A stretch of 46,709 nt of DNA from Pseudonocardia acidicola (GCF_012911935.1 NZ_JAAXLA010000053.1:1-46709), one strand, 5' to 3'. Positions 36,113 to 44,486 are shown, counted from the first letter of the stretch. Program-made: numbers and translations. The notes: generated by a model not told the origin, from the sequence alone.

Positions 36113-36426
36113 TCAGACCGGGCGCTGTCGCAGCACCCAGGCGTTGGCGTCGGGATCGCTGGAGGAGACGACGGAGTTCCGGTCGCCGGCGGGCCCGTCG
36201 ACCATGGCGCCGTCCTCGACGTGCTGGATCTCGCTGACCTTTCACCCCCCGCTCTGCCGGTTCGGTGCGGGCGGCCTCGATGTCGGACACGACCGGCTGC
36301 AGGCCCTGCAGCGACCCCGGGGAGGTGTCGATCCCGACGCGCGGGGCGATCGAGCACGCCGACCCGGGCGGGGTCAGCTGCACCACGCGCCGGTCGTCGC
36401 TGATCCGGATGTCGTGGTCGACGACA
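36113..36426 (-). pseudogene. VOC/glyoxalase-family remnant
   Basis: The minus strand reads VVDHDIRISDDRRVVQLTPP then GSACSI and GLQPVVSDIEAARTE, a VOC (glyoxalase/bleomycin resistance) pattern. After one extra A in GTGAAAGG near 36238 the frame changes, and the rest continues as VSEIQHVEDGAMVDGPAG and SSDPDANAWVLRQRPV, then stop. The N-terminal strand-helix part is missing. It is therefore a truncated and frameshifted gene, lying directly after the MoaD-like gene. Confidence 0.8.
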
Positions 36427-36471
36427 CGGGAACCGGCACCGTTCCGGTCCCCGCTCCACGTCGCGTCCTCC

Positions 36472-36780
36472 TCAGCCGCCTGCCATGGCCCCGACGACGA
36501 GCAACGGTTCGGCCCCCGTCGCGACCGCGGCAGGCAGCGGGGCGTCCGGTGCGTCGTGGGACAGGTCCTGCTCGCAGGCGAAGAACCGGACGAACGCCCG
36601 ACGGCGGTGCGTCCGGTGGTCGCGGACCGTCCCGCGCAGCACCGGATACCGCTCCTCCAGCGCGTCGAGCACCACACGCTGGGTGACCGGCCCCGCGACC
36701 TGCAGGTACACCTCCCCGTCGATGCGCGCGAGGACGCGCAGGTGCGCCGGGAGCGCGACCCGGACCGTCGCCGTGCTCAT
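36472..36780 (-). CDS. MoaD/ThiS-like small sulfur-carrier protein
   Basis: The 102-residue protein has the ubiquitin-like MoaD/ThiS pattern: VRVALPAHLRVLARIDGEVY, VVLDALEERYPVLRGTVRD, then RRRAFVRFFACEQDLSHDAP. It ends VVGAMAGG, the double Gly needed for adenylation and thiocarboxylation. The ATG overlaps the stop of the beta-propeller gene (ATGA), so the two are coupled. No MoeB/E1 enzyme is nearby. The role could be sulfur transfer or protein modification; I cannot say which. Confidence 0.8.
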   Translation of the reverse strand: MSTATVRVALPAHLRVLARIDGEVYLQVAGPVTQRVVLDALEERYPVLRGTVRDHRTHRRRAFVRFFACEQDLSHDAPDAPLPAAVATGAEPLLVVGAMAGG

Positions 36781-37892
36781 GACAGGGTCTGCACTTCGAC
36801 GGACAGCACGGCCGGGAGGTCCCGGACGATGGGCGCCCAGCTGTCCCCGGCGTCGGCGGACACGTACACCTGACCACCGGTGGTGCCGAAGTAGACGCCG
36901 CACGCATCGAGGGAGTCGACGGCCATCGCGTCGCGCAGCACGTTGACGTAGCAGTCGCGCTGCGGCAGCCCGTTCGTGAGCGGCTCCCACTCGTTGCCGC
37001 CCGTCCGGCTGCGGTAGACGCGCAGCCGCCCGTCGGGCGGGAAGTGCTGCGCGTCGCTGGTGATCGGGACGACGTAGACGGTGTCCGGCTCGTGCGCGTG
37101 CACGTCGATCGGGAAGCCGAAGTCGGTGGGCAGGTTCCCGCTGATCTCGTGCCAGGACTCGCCGGCGTCGTCGCTGCGCATGACGTCCCAGTGCTTCTGC
37201 ATGAACAACACGTCCGGGCGCGAGGGGTGCATCGCGAGCTTGTGCACGCAATGGCCGACCTCGGCGTCGGTGTCGGGGATGCCCCCGGAGTGCAGGCCGC
37301 GGTTCACCGGGCGCCAGGTCTTGCCGGCATCGTCGGTGCGGAATGTGCCGGCGGCGGAGATGGCGGCGTACATCCGTGCCGGGTCCCGCGGATCCAGGAT
37401 GATCGTGTGCAGGCACATCCCGCCGGCGCCCGGCTGCCAGTGGGGTCCCGAGCCGTGGCCGCGCAGTCCGGGGAGTTCCTGCCATTCGCGCCCGCCGTCG
37501 ACGGAGCGGAACAGGGCGGCGTCCTCGACCCCGGCGTAGACGGTGTCCGGGTCGGTGAGAGACGGTTCGAGGTGCCAGACCCGCGCGAACTCCCAGGGAT
37601 GCGGCGTGCCGTCGTACCACTGGTGGGTGCCGGGGACGCCGTCGTAGTCGAACTGGTTGCCGACGGTCTCCCAGGTGCGGCCGCCGTCGTCGGAACGCTG
37701 GGTCACCTGCCCGAACCAGCCGCTGGACTGTGATGCGTACACCCGGTCCGGGTCCGCAGGCGATCCCGCGAGGTGGTAGATCTCCCAGCCCGCGAAGTGC
37801 GGGCCGTCGACGTTCCAGTGCTCGCGCTTCCCGTCCGCTGTCAGCACGAACGCGCCCTTGCGCGTGCCGACCAGAACTCGCACACCGCTCAT
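36777..37892 (-). CDS. BNR/sortilin-like beta-propeller protein
   Basis: This 371-residue protein consists of BNR/Asp-box propeller repeats: RSDDGGRTWETVG, RSVDGGREWQELPG, RTDDAGKTWRPVN, RSDDAGESWHEISG and VSADAGDSWAPIV, each with the SxDxGxxW pattern. It begins RVLVGTRKGAFVLTADG, typical of WD40/YVTN/BNR-like proteins annotated as exo-alpha-sialidase. There is no signal peptide and no clear sialidase catalytic set, so it is probably cytosolic and not a sialidase. It is translationally coupled to the MoaD-like gene, a pairing that suggests joint function. Confidence 0.85.
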   Translation of the reverse strand: MSGVRVLVGTRKGAFVLTADGKREHWNVDGPHFAGWEIYHLAGSPADPDRVYASQSSGWFGQVTQRSDDGGRTWETVGNQFDYDGVPGTHQWYDGTPHPWEFARVWHLEPSLTDPDTVYAGVEDAALFRSVDGGREWQELPGLRGHGSGPHWQPGAGGMCLHTIILDPRDPARMYAAISAAGTFRTDDAGKTWRPVNRGLHSGGIPDTDAEVGHCVHKLAMHPSRPDVLFMQKHWDVMRSDDAGESWHEISGNLPTDFGFPIDVHAHEPDTVYVVPITSDAQHFPPDGRLRVYRSRTGGNEWEPLTNGLPQRDCYVNVLRDAMAVDSLDACGVYFGTTGGQVYVSADAGDSWAPIVRDLPAVLSVEVQTLS

Positions 37893-38005
37893 CGGTTCTC
37901 CTGTGTCCCTGGCCCTCGGGCGGCTGTCGCCGTCACCTTCTTGGACCGGGGCCGGGCCGGGAACTCATCGGCGCGGTGCGCGTCCCGTCCCGCGGGACAC
38001 AGACA

Positions 38006-38040
38006 TTGCCGACTCACCCTCCCGAAAGTGCCGACTCGCG
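38006..38040 (-). repeat. Dispersed repeat, inverted copy
   Basis: Read on the minus strand, this begins CGCGAGTCGGCACTTTCGGG and continues with a second GAGTCGGCA after 4 bases. The first 20 bases match 26997-27016 exactly. It follows the stop of the minus-strand gene ending at 38051, so its sense relative to the preceding gene is the same as for the first copy. Confidence 0.8.
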
Positions 38041-38050
38041 GGGGAACGGG

Positions 38051-38848
38051 CTAGACCAGTGGGCTCGCCGCGAGAACCCGCACGGCCTCGGCGACGGCGG
38101 CGCGCCGGGCCACCCGCACCGCGGTCTCGATGGGCCGCAGCGCCTCCCGGCGCGCGTTCGCGGCGGAGGCGGAGAGCGCGCCACCCGGCTCGTCGACCGA
38201 CGCCGCGGCGAGGATCGCCTCCACCTCGTCGGCGTGCTGCAGCACGCGCAGCGCCTGACCGGGCATCCCGGCCGGCCACAGCGACGTGGGCCGGGCGCGC
38301 AACGCGGCGGCGATCTCCTCGCGCACCCCGGGCCGGTGCCGGGCGACCCCGAGCGAGGTCAGGATCGACGCCGACTGGCGGACCTGGTCGCGCAGGTCGC
38401 GCTCGGCCTGGCTCAGCGCGACGAACTCCGGCGGGGGCCCGGGCTCGGTCACCGAGTAGACCGTCCAGCGCAGCACCCCGTCGGCGACCGGGGTCGGGAC
38501 GACGCCCAGTCCGGCCTCGACGAAGAGCACGCCCTCACCCGCCGCGGTCGCCTCGCGGCTGAACAGGCCGGGGCCGGGCAGCCCGCGGATGTCGCCGGGA
38601 GCGGGCAGGACCAGCCGGGCCTGGCCACGCGGGGCGGCGCGGCGCAGCGCGGCCAGCAGGAAGGCCACCGACGACACCGACGAGCCGGGTGCGGGCAGGT
38701 CGGTGACGGCGGCGATCTCATGGTCGGCGGCGAGCACGTCGTGTGCCTCGGCCCATGGCCCCAGGGCGTCGAGGACGTCGTCGGGCGCAGCGGACCCGGC
38801 CAACCAGGCCGAGGCCCAGACCGTCAGGGTCGCGGAGGGACTGGACAC
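38051..38848 (-). CDS. Conserved actinobacterial protein (Rv1486c-like)
   Basis: The 265-residue Ala-rich soluble protein occupies the position of Rv1486c in M. tuberculosis, and its blocks LTVWASAWLAGSAAPDDVLDAL and VLRWTVYSVTEPGPPPEFV are what I expect of that family. No enzymatic motif is visible and no function is known to me. I chose GTG 38848 because a -10 box TAGCCT lies 7 bases upstream on the minus strand, a leaderless start; an ATG at 38884 would place the promoter inside the gene. It diverges from the DUF3097 gene. Confidence 0.8.
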   Translation of the reverse strand: MSSPSATLTVWASAWLAGSAAPDDVLDALGPWAEAHDVLAADHEIAAVTDLPAPGSSVSSVAFLLAALRRAAPRGQARLVLPAPGDIRGLPGPGLFSREATAAGEGVLFVEAGLGVVPTPVADGVLRWTVYSVTEPGPPPEFVALSQAERDLRDQVRQSASILTSLGVARHRPGVREEIAAALRARPTSLWPAGMPGQALRVLQHADEVEAILAAASVDEPGGALSASAANARREALRPIETAVRVARRAAVAEAVRVLAASPLV

Positions 38849-38855
38849 GGCCGCA

Positions 38856-38861
38856 AGGCTA
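38856..38861 (-). promoter_or_regulatory. -10 box of the Rv1486c-like gene
   Basis: TAGCCT on the minus strand lies 7 bases before GTG 38848, consistent with leaderless transcription. Confidence 0.5.
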
Positions 38862-39012
38862 GCTACGTCCCACAGCGCTGGCACTCCGGCCGTGTGGGTG
38901 ACACGCCGACACGTTCTGTAATCCCTGGTCGGAGGTCAGGTCCGTTGCGTCACAACGATCCCGGTGCGTGTCGGTGCATCCGGCGCGGCGCTGCGCAGGG
39001 TAGAACGCCGGA

Positions 39013-39834
39013 ATGCCCGCCCGCCCGCACGACTACAGCGGCGCCTTCGCCGCCGACGGCACCCGCGTCAAGGTCCGCAAGGAGATCCCGCAGGTTTCCG
39101 CCGAACCCGGGCTCGTCGTCGAGGACCCGGCGAGCGGCTTCTGCGGTGCCGTGGTCGCCGTCGACATCCGCCAGGTCACGCTCGAGGACCGGCACGGCCG
39201 GCGCCGGGTGTTCCCGCTGTTGCCGGCCGGGTTCCTCCACGAGGGCAGGCCGGCGACACTCGTGGTGCCCAAGGCCGCCCCGAAGGGTCCCGCACGGTCG
39301 GCGTCCGGCTCGGTGCGGGTACAGGGGCTCAAGGCCCGCACAGCCCGGGCGAGCCGGATCTGGGTCGAGGGCGTGCACGACGCGGAACTGTTGGAACGGG
39401 TCTGGGGCCACGACCTGCGGGTCGAGGGCATCGTCGTCGAGCCGATGCACGGCATGGACGATCTGGCCGCCGCGGTACGCGACTTCGCCCCCGCCCCGCA
39501 CCGGCGCCTCGGCGTTCTGGTCGACCACCTGGTGGAGGGGTCCAAGGAGACCCGTGCCGCGCGGGACGTCGCGGGCCCGGACGTGCTGGTCACCGGCCAC
39601 CCCTTCGTCGACGTGTGGCAGGCGGTGAAGCCGTCGGTGGTCGGGATCCGCGCCTGGCCGGAGATCCCGCGCGGCACCGACTGGAAGACCGGCGTGTGCG
39701 CGGCGCTGCGCTGGGGCGAACCGGCCGACGGGGCCCGCCGGGTGCTCGGCGCGGTGCGCGACTTCCGCGATCTGGAGACCCCGCTGATCGGGGCGGTGGA
39801 ACAACTGATCGATTTCGTGACGGTCCCGGCTTGA
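39013..39834 (+). CDS. DUF3097 family protein
   Basis: The 273-residue soluble protein shows the DUF3097 pattern: VKVRKEIPQVSAEPGLVVED, GFCGAVVAVDIRQVTLEDRHG and RRRVFPLLPAGFLHEGRPATL in the N-terminal part. RIWVEGVHDAELLERVWGHD and RLGVLVDHLVEGSKE resemble a TOPRIM-like core (E and DxD-like positions). The C-terminus carries RDFRDLETPLIGAVEQLIDF. The TOPRIM suggestion is mine. Function is unknown. The ATG at 39013 follows TAGAAC by 6 bases and lacks a ribosome site. The NfeD gene starts 20 bases after its stop. Confidence 0.85.
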   Translation: MPARPHDYSGAFAADGTRVKVRKEIPQVSAEPGLVVEDPASGFCGAVVAVDIRQVTLEDRHGRRRVFPLLPAGFLHEGRPATLVVPKAAPKGPARSASGSVRVQGLKARTARASRIWVEGVHDAELLERVWGHDLRVEGIVVEPMHGMDDLAAAVRDFAPAPHRRLGVLVDHLVEGSKETRAARDVAGPDVLVTGHPFVDVWQAVKPSVVGIRAWPEIPRGTDWKTGVCAALRWGEPADGARRVLGAVRDFRDLETPLIGAVEQLIDFVTVPA

Positions 39835-39853
39835 TCTCTGGCAGGATCACGAC

Positions 39854-40285
39854 ATGGCCGCCGTGATCTGGCTCATCGCCGGAATCGTGCTGGTCGTGGC
39901 CGAGGTGATCTCGGGGGACTTCGTCCTGCTCATGCTCGGCGGCGGTGCGGTGCTCGCGGCCGCCGCCACGGCTCTCGGCGTGGGTCCGCTGGCCGGTGCG
40001 CTGATCTTCGGCGGCACCTCGGTGCTGTTGCTGTTCGCGGTGCGCCCGACGTTGAAGCGCAGGCTCAACCGGGCCGTCCCGCACACGGTCATGCACTCCG
40101 ACGCGCTGGTCGGCAAGCGGGCCGTCGTGATCAGCCGGGTCGACGGGGACGGCGGCCGGGTCAAGATCGGCGGGGACGTGTGGTCGGCCCGGGCGTACGA
40201 CCACACCCAGACCATGGAACCGGGGCAGCGCGTCACGGTCATGGACATCTCCGGGGCGACGGCGCTGGTCCTCCCGGAGATCTGA
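39854..40285 (+). CDS. NfeD family membrane protein
   Basis: The 143-residue short-form NfeD has two or three N-terminal helices (VIWLIAGIVLVVAEVISGDF, LMLGGGAVLAAAATALGV, LIFGGTSVLLLFAV) and a C-terminal OB-fold domain (ALVGKRAVVISRVDGDGGRV, IGGDVWSARAYD). NfeD proteins pair with SPFH/stomatin proteins to organise membrane microdomains, and the next gene is such a protein. Its stop overlaps the first possible ATG of the SPFH gene. It corresponds to Rv1487. Confidence 0.92.
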   Translation: MAAVIWLIAGIVLVVAEVISGDFVLLMLGGGAVLAAAATALGVGPLAGALIFGGTSVLLLFAVRPTLKRRLNRAVPHTVMHSDALVGKRAVVISRVDGDGGRVKIGGDVWSARAYDHTQTMEPGQRVTVMDISGATALVLPEI

Positions 40286-40305
40286 TGAATGAGGGAGGGG
40301 ATCCG

Positions 40306-41679
40306 GTGACCGATGGCACGGTGCTGCTCATCGTCGTCGTTCTGATCGTGCTGCTGGTCGTCGTGTCGGTGGTCAAGGCGGTACAGATCATCCCGCAGGC
40401 CACAGCCGCGGTGGTCGAGCGACTGGGCCGCTACAAGACCACTCAACCGCCGGGGCTCTGCTTCCTGGTGCCGTTCATCGACAAGATCCGGGAGCGCATC
40501 GACCTGCGCGAGCAGGTCGTGTCGTTCCCGCCGCAGCCGGTGATCACCCAGGACAACCTCACGGTGAACATCGACACGGTCGTCTACTACCAGGTGACCG
40601 ACCCCAAGGCCGCCGTCTACGAGATCTCCGACTACATCACCGGCGTCGAGCAGATCACCACCACGACACTGCGCAACGTGGTCGGCGGGATGAGCCTGGA
40701 GGGCACGCTCACCTCCCGCGACGAGATCAACACGGTGCTGCGCGGCGAGTTGGACGAGGCCACCGGCCGGTGGGGCATCCGGGTCGCCCGGGTGGAGATC
40801 AAGGCCATCGACCCGCCGCCGTCGATCCAGGAGTCGATGGAGCGGCAGATGAAGGCCGACCGCGAGAAGCGGGCCATGATCCTCACCGCGGAGGGCCAGC
40901 GGGAGTCGGCGATCCGCAGCGCGGAGGGGCAGAAGCAGTCCCAGATCCTCACCGCGGAGGGCGCCAAGCAGGCCGCGATCCTCAACGCCGAGGCCGACCG
41001 GCAGTCCCGGATCCTGCGTGCGCAGGGTGAACGGGCGGCCCGCTACCTGCAGGCGCAGGGGCAGGCCAAGGCGATCGAGAAGGTGTTCGCGGCGATCAAG
41101 GCCGGAAAGCCGACGCCGGAACTGCTGGCCTACCAGTACCTGCAGACGCTGCCGCAGATGGCGCAGGGGGACGCGAACAAGGTCTGGCTGGTGCCGTCGG
41201 ACTTCGGCAAGGCGCTGGAGGGCTTCACCCGGATGCTCGGGGCGCCGGGAGAGGACGGGGTGTTCCGCTTCCAGCCCAGCCCGTCCGACGACGGCGTGCG
41301 CAGCCGGCCCGAGGACGACGACGAGGCGATCAAGGACTGGTTCGACACCTCCAGCGACCCGGAGATCGCGCGGCAGGTGGCCAACGCGGAGGCCCAGGCT
41401 CGCCAGGAGGTGCCGGCCCTCGGCTCCGAGGTGCAGCACGCGATCCCGCCGGCCCCGGCGCCGCGTCCGGCGCCGCGCGAGGACGCGGGCGCTCAACAGG
41501 GCGGACCGGCCGAGCTGCCTGCCGGGGCGCCGCCGGCGGGGGAGCCGCCGGCGCAGCCGGAGAGCGCGGTGCCGACCCCGCCGCGGGGGATCCCGCGCGT
41601 CGCCGGCAGCGGCCCGGAGGGCGGCCAGCAGGGCCCACCCCCGCGGCCGGGGTACCCGTCGCCACCGCCGGCGCGGTAG
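40306..41679 (+). CDS. SPFH/band 7 (stomatin/paraslipin-like) membrane protein
   Basis: This 457-residue protein starts with one membrane helix (VLLIVVVLIVLLVVVSVV). The band 7 domain follows, with QIIPQATAAVVERLGRYKTT, PPGLCFLVPFIDKIRERIDL and RWGIRVARVEIKAIDPP. A coiled coil has repeated AEGQRESAIRSAEGQKQSQI-type units, and the tail from about residue 370 is Pro/Ala/Gln-rich and disordered. It should oligomerise at the membrane and scaffold proteins with NfeD. I preferred GTG 40306, behind GGAGGGG, to ATG 40285. It is the counterpart of Rv1488, with an unusually long Pro-rich tail. Confidence 0.92.
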   Translation: MTDGTVLLIVVVLIVLLVVVSVVKAVQIIPQATAAVVERLGRYKTTQPPGLCFLVPFIDKIRERIDLREQVVSFPPQPVITQDNLTVNIDTVVYYQVTDPKAAVYEISDYITGVEQITTTTLRNVVGGMSLEGTLTSRDEINTVLRGELDEATGRWGIRVARVEIKAIDPPPSIQESMERQMKADREKRAMILTAEGQRESAIRSAEGQKQSQILTAEGAKQAAILNAEADRQSRILRAQGERAARYLQAQGQAKAIEKVFAAIKAGKPTPELLAYQYLQTLPQMAQGDANKVWLVPSDFGKALEGFTRMLGAPGEDGVFRFQPSPSDDGVRSRPEDDDEAIKDWFDTSSDPEIARQVANAEAQARQEVPALGSEVQHAIPPAPAPRPAPREDAGAQQGGPAELPAGAPPAGEPPAQPESAVPTPPRGIPRVAGSGPEGGQQGPPPRPGYPSPPPAR

Positions 41680-41694
41680 GCCTCGTCCCGGCCC

Positions 41695-41726
41695 GCGGCG
41701 CCCCCGGTCCGGACCGCGGGCGCCGC
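41695..41726 (+). terminator. Hairpin after the NfeD-SPFH operon
   Basis: GCGGCGCCC and GGGCGCCGC form a 9-bp stem starting 16 bases after the SPFH stop, with a GC-rich 14-base loop that can itself pair. No T-run. Confidence 0.5.
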
Positions 41727-41749
41727 GGCGCAATCCGGGCGTTGTCGCA

Positions 41750-41785
41750 CATCTGTTGCAGATGCACTGATTCTGCTCATACGCT
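41750..41785 (+). promoter_or_regulatory. Promoter and operator-like palindrome of the metal importer
   Basis: CATCTGTTGCAGATG (41750-41764) is a perfect palindrome with 6-bp arms that contains the candidate -35 TTGCAG. The -10 TACGCT (41780-41785) ends 6 bases before GTG 41792, which has no ribosome site. A metal-responsive repressor binding here would block the polymerase. Confidence 0.5.
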
Positions 41786-41791
41786 GCGCCG

Positions 41792-42814
41792 GTGAGAGCA
41801 ACGGAGCATGTCCGGCGTCGTCGTCTCGGTCTCGTCGGCGGCCTCGCCGCGGCCGGACTGGTCCTCGCCGGGTGCGGCGGGGGCGCGCCGGCGGCGGAGC
41901 CGGACCGGACCCTGCGGATCGTCACCACCGTCGCCCCCGTCACCTCGATCGTCGCGGCGGTGGCGGGGGACCGGGCCACGATCGACGGTCTCGTCCCCGA
42001 GGGCACCAACTCCCACACCTTCGACCCGCCGCCGAGGGCGGCCCGGGTCCTCAGCAGCGCCGACGTCGTGTTCGTCAACGGGCTGCAGCTCGAGGAGCCG
42101 ACCAAGCGGCTGGCCACCGAGAACATGGCCGAGGGCGCCCGGCTCGTCGAGCTCGGCACGACCGTGCTGCCCGAGAGCCAGTACATCTACGACTTCTCCT
42201 TCCCCCGCGAGGAGGGGAAGCCCAACCCGCACCTGTGGACCGACCCGACATGGGCGGTCCGCTACGCCGGCCTCGTGCGCGACACCCTCGTCGCGGCCGA
42301 TCCCGCCGGCGCCGAGACCTACGTGACCAACTTCCGGTCCTTCGAGGCCGGCGCGAACCGGCTGTCCGAGGCGCTGCGGGCCGACCAGCAGACGATCCCG
42401 AACGGCAAGCGGGAGCTGCTGACCTACCACGACGCGTACGCCTACTTCGCCCGGACCTACGGCTGGAACGTCATCGGCGCCATCCAGCCGGAGAGCTTCG
42501 ACGAGCCCACGCCCCAGGAGGTCGCCCGGCTGATCGACCAGATCCGGGCCGAGCAGGTCCCGGTGATCTTCGGCTCCGAGGTCTTCCCGTCGGCCGTGCT
42601 GGCGGAGGTCGGCCGGGCCACCGGGGCCCGGTACGAGGACACGCTGCGCGACGACGACCTGCCCGGGGCGCCCGGCGAGCCGGAGCACTCCTGGGCGGGC
42701 CTGATGCGCTACAACTACGTGACGATGATCAAGGGGCTGGGCGGGCAGGCGCCGCGGCTCGAGGCCCTGGACATCGCCCCCGCCGTGCCCGACACCGCGA
42801 ACTACCCCCAGTGA
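41792..42814 (+). CDS. Metal ABC transporter substrate-binding lipoprotein (ZnuA/TroA family)
   Basis: The 340-residue cluster 9 binding protein captures Zn2+ or Mn2+ outside the membrane. It has a lipoprotein signal peptide (RRRLGLVGGLAAAGLVLAGC, lipobox LAGC). The metal ligands appear as His in GTNSHTFDPPP, His in PNPHLWTDP, His in LTYHDAYAYF and Asp in LRDDDLPG. A third His rather than Glu points to a TroA/Zn-type site, but Mn cannot be excluded. GTG 41792 appears leaderless. The stop overlaps the ATPase gene. Confidence 0.92.
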   Translation: MRATEHVRRRRLGLVGGLAAAGLVLAGCGGGAPAAEPDRTLRIVTTVAPVTSIVAAVAGDRATIDGLVPEGTNSHTFDPPPRAARVLSSADVVFVNGLQLEEPTKRLATENMAEGARLVELGTTVLPESQYIYDFSFPREEGKPNPHLWTDPTWAVRYAGLVRDTLVAADPAGAETYVTNFRSFEAGANRLSEALRADQQTIPNGKRELLTYHDAYAYFARTYGWNVIGAIQPESFDEPTPQEVARLIDQIRAEQVPVIFGSEVFPSAVLAEVGRATGARYEDTLRDDDLPGAPGEPEHSWAGLMRYNYVTMIKGLGGQAPRLEALDIAPAVPDTANYPQ

Positions 42815-43605
42815 CGGGCCCGGTCACCGGGTCGCCCAGGGACGACTCCGAGCTGATCCGCGTCGAGGGTGCCGCGGTCTGCTACGACCGGCGCCCGGTC
42901 CTGGAGGACGTCACGCTGTCCGTGCGCGCCGACGAGTTCGCCGGCGTCGTCGGGCCCTCCGGCTCGGGCAAGACCACGCTGCTGCGGCTGCTGCTCGGTA
43001 CCGTCCGCCCGCACCGCGGCACGATCACCCGGCGGCCGGGCACCGCGGTCGGCTACGTCCCGCAGCTGGAGACCGTGAACTGGAACTTCCCGGTGACGGT
43101 GGCGGAGTGCGTGCTGATGGCCCGGCGCCCCCGGTGGTGGCCGTGGGCGTCGCCCGCGGAGCGCGCCGAGGTGGCCGCGGTGCTGGAGCGGCTCAACATC
43201 GGCGGGCTCGCCCGGCGGCACATCCGTGAGCTGTCCGGCGGACAGCAGCAGCGCATGTTCATCGCCCGCGCGCTGATCCGCCGCCCCCGGCTGCTGCTGA
43301 TGGACGAGCCGACCTCCGGGGTGGACGTCGCCAGCCGGCACGACATGCTGCACCTGCTCGCCGAGCTCAACGCCGCAGGTACGGCCATCCTGCTCACCAC
43401 GCACGACCTCAACGGGGTCGCCGCGCACCTGCCGCGGCTGGTGGCGCTCAACCGGACCGTGGTCGCCGCGGGCCCGCCGGCGGAGGTGATCCGCCGTGAG
43501 GTCCTGGAGCGCACGTTCGGCGCCCCGATGGAGGTCATGCAGCACCTCGGCATGCCGGTGGTGTTGGACGGGCAGCCCGGCGGGACGGGGCGGGCGACAG
43601 CATGA
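42811..43605 (+). CDS. Metal ABC transporter ATP-binding protein
   Basis: The 264-residue ATPase energises the metal importer. Walker A is GPSGSGKTT, the Q-loop lies in YVPQLETVNWNFPVTV (the NWNFP form is typical of Zn/Mn importers), the signature is LSGGQQQR and Walker B LLLMDEPTSGVD, with the H-loop in LLTTHDLNG. GTG 42811 overlaps the preceding stop by 4 bases (GTGA), and the stop overlaps the permease ATG. Confidence 0.95.
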   Translation: MTGPVTGSPRDDSELIRVEGAAVCYDRRPVLEDVTLSVRADEFAGVVGPSGSGKTTLLRLLLGTVRPHRGTITRRPGTAVGYVPQLETVNWNFPVTVAECVLMARRPRWWPWASPAERAEVAAVLERLNIGGLARRHIRELSGGQQQRMFIARALIRRPRLLLMDEPTSGVDVASRHDMLHLLAELNAAGTAILLTTHDLNGVAAHLPRLVALNRTVVAAGPPAEVIRREVLERTFGAPMEVMQHLGMPVVLDGQPGGTGRATA

Positions 43606-44480
43606 TCGACCTGCTGCTCGACCCGTTCCGCTATGCCTTCTTCGTCAAGGGCCTCATCGTCGCCACGCTGGCCGGCGGGCTGTGCGGGCTCGTCGGCGTC
43701 TACATCACGTTGCGCGGCATGAGCTACATCGGCCATGGGCTCTCGCACGCGATCTTCGGCGGATTCGCGGCCAGCTCGCTGATCGGGCTGAACTACTACC
43801 TGGGGGCCGGGATCTGGGGGCTGGCGTCCGCGCTGGCGATCAACCGGGTCTCCCGGAACCGCCGGATCGGCGCCGACGCCGCCATCGGCGTGATCACCAC
43901 CGCGTCGTTCGCGCTGGGCATCGCGCTGCTGACCGTGTTCGGGAACAGGGGACCGAACTTCGACGCCGCGCTGTTCGGCAGCATCATCGGTGTCTCGACC
44001 GCCGACGTGTGGGTGCTGGCCGGCATCACGGTGTTCACCGTCGCGGTCGTGTTCGGCCACTACCGGGACCTGCTGTTCGCCACCTTCGACCCCGAGGTGG
44101 CCGACGTCAGCGGGGTGCGGGTCGCGCGCACGGACGCGCTGCTGATGCTCGTGCTGTCGCTGTCCATCCTGGCCACGCTGACCGTCATCGGCGTCACGCT
44201 GGTCGCCGCGACCCTGGTGATCCCGCCGGTGGTGGCGCGGATGCTCACCCACCGGTTCTCCCGGATGCTGTGGCTGTCCACGGTGGTCGGCGCCGGCAGC
44301 GGGTTGGCCGGCATGGCGCTGAGCTACCACCTCGACGTGCCATCGGGCACGGCCATCGTGCTCGTCGGGGCCGTGGTGTTCGTGCTCGTCCTGGCGGTGA
44401 CCGGGGGCGGGCGGCTGCGTCGTACCGCCGGCCCGGGAGCTGTGGTCGGGCCGGCGCGGGTGCGCCCACCGGCCGGTTAG
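43602..44480 (+). CDS. Metal ABC transporter permease
   Basis: This 292-residue permease of the ZnuB/MntB (ABC-3) family has about eight helices. Family blocks are GGLCGLVGVYITLRGMSYIG with HGLSHAIFGGFAAS, AAIGVITTASFALGIALL, and VTVIGVTLVAATLVIPPVVA with RMLTHRFSRML. It forms the channel for the preceding ATPase and lipoprotein. The ATG at 43602 overlaps the ATPase stop. No metal-dependent regulator is visible next to the operon. Confidence 0.95.
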   Translation: MIDLLLDPFRYAFFVKGLIVATLAGGLCGLVGVYITLRGMSYIGHGLSHAIFGGFAASSLIGLNYYLGAGIWGLASALAINRVSRNRRIGADAAIGVITTASFALGIALLTVFGNRGPNFDAALFGSIIGVSTADVWVLAGITVFTVAVVFGHYRDLLFATFDPEVADVSGVRVARTDALLMLVLSLSILATLTVIGVTLVAATLVIPPVVARMLTHRFSRMLWLSTVVGAGSGLAGMALSYHLDVPSGTAIVLVGAVVFVLVLAVTGGGRLRRTAGPGAVVGPARVRPPAG

Positions 44481-44486
44481 CCGCCG

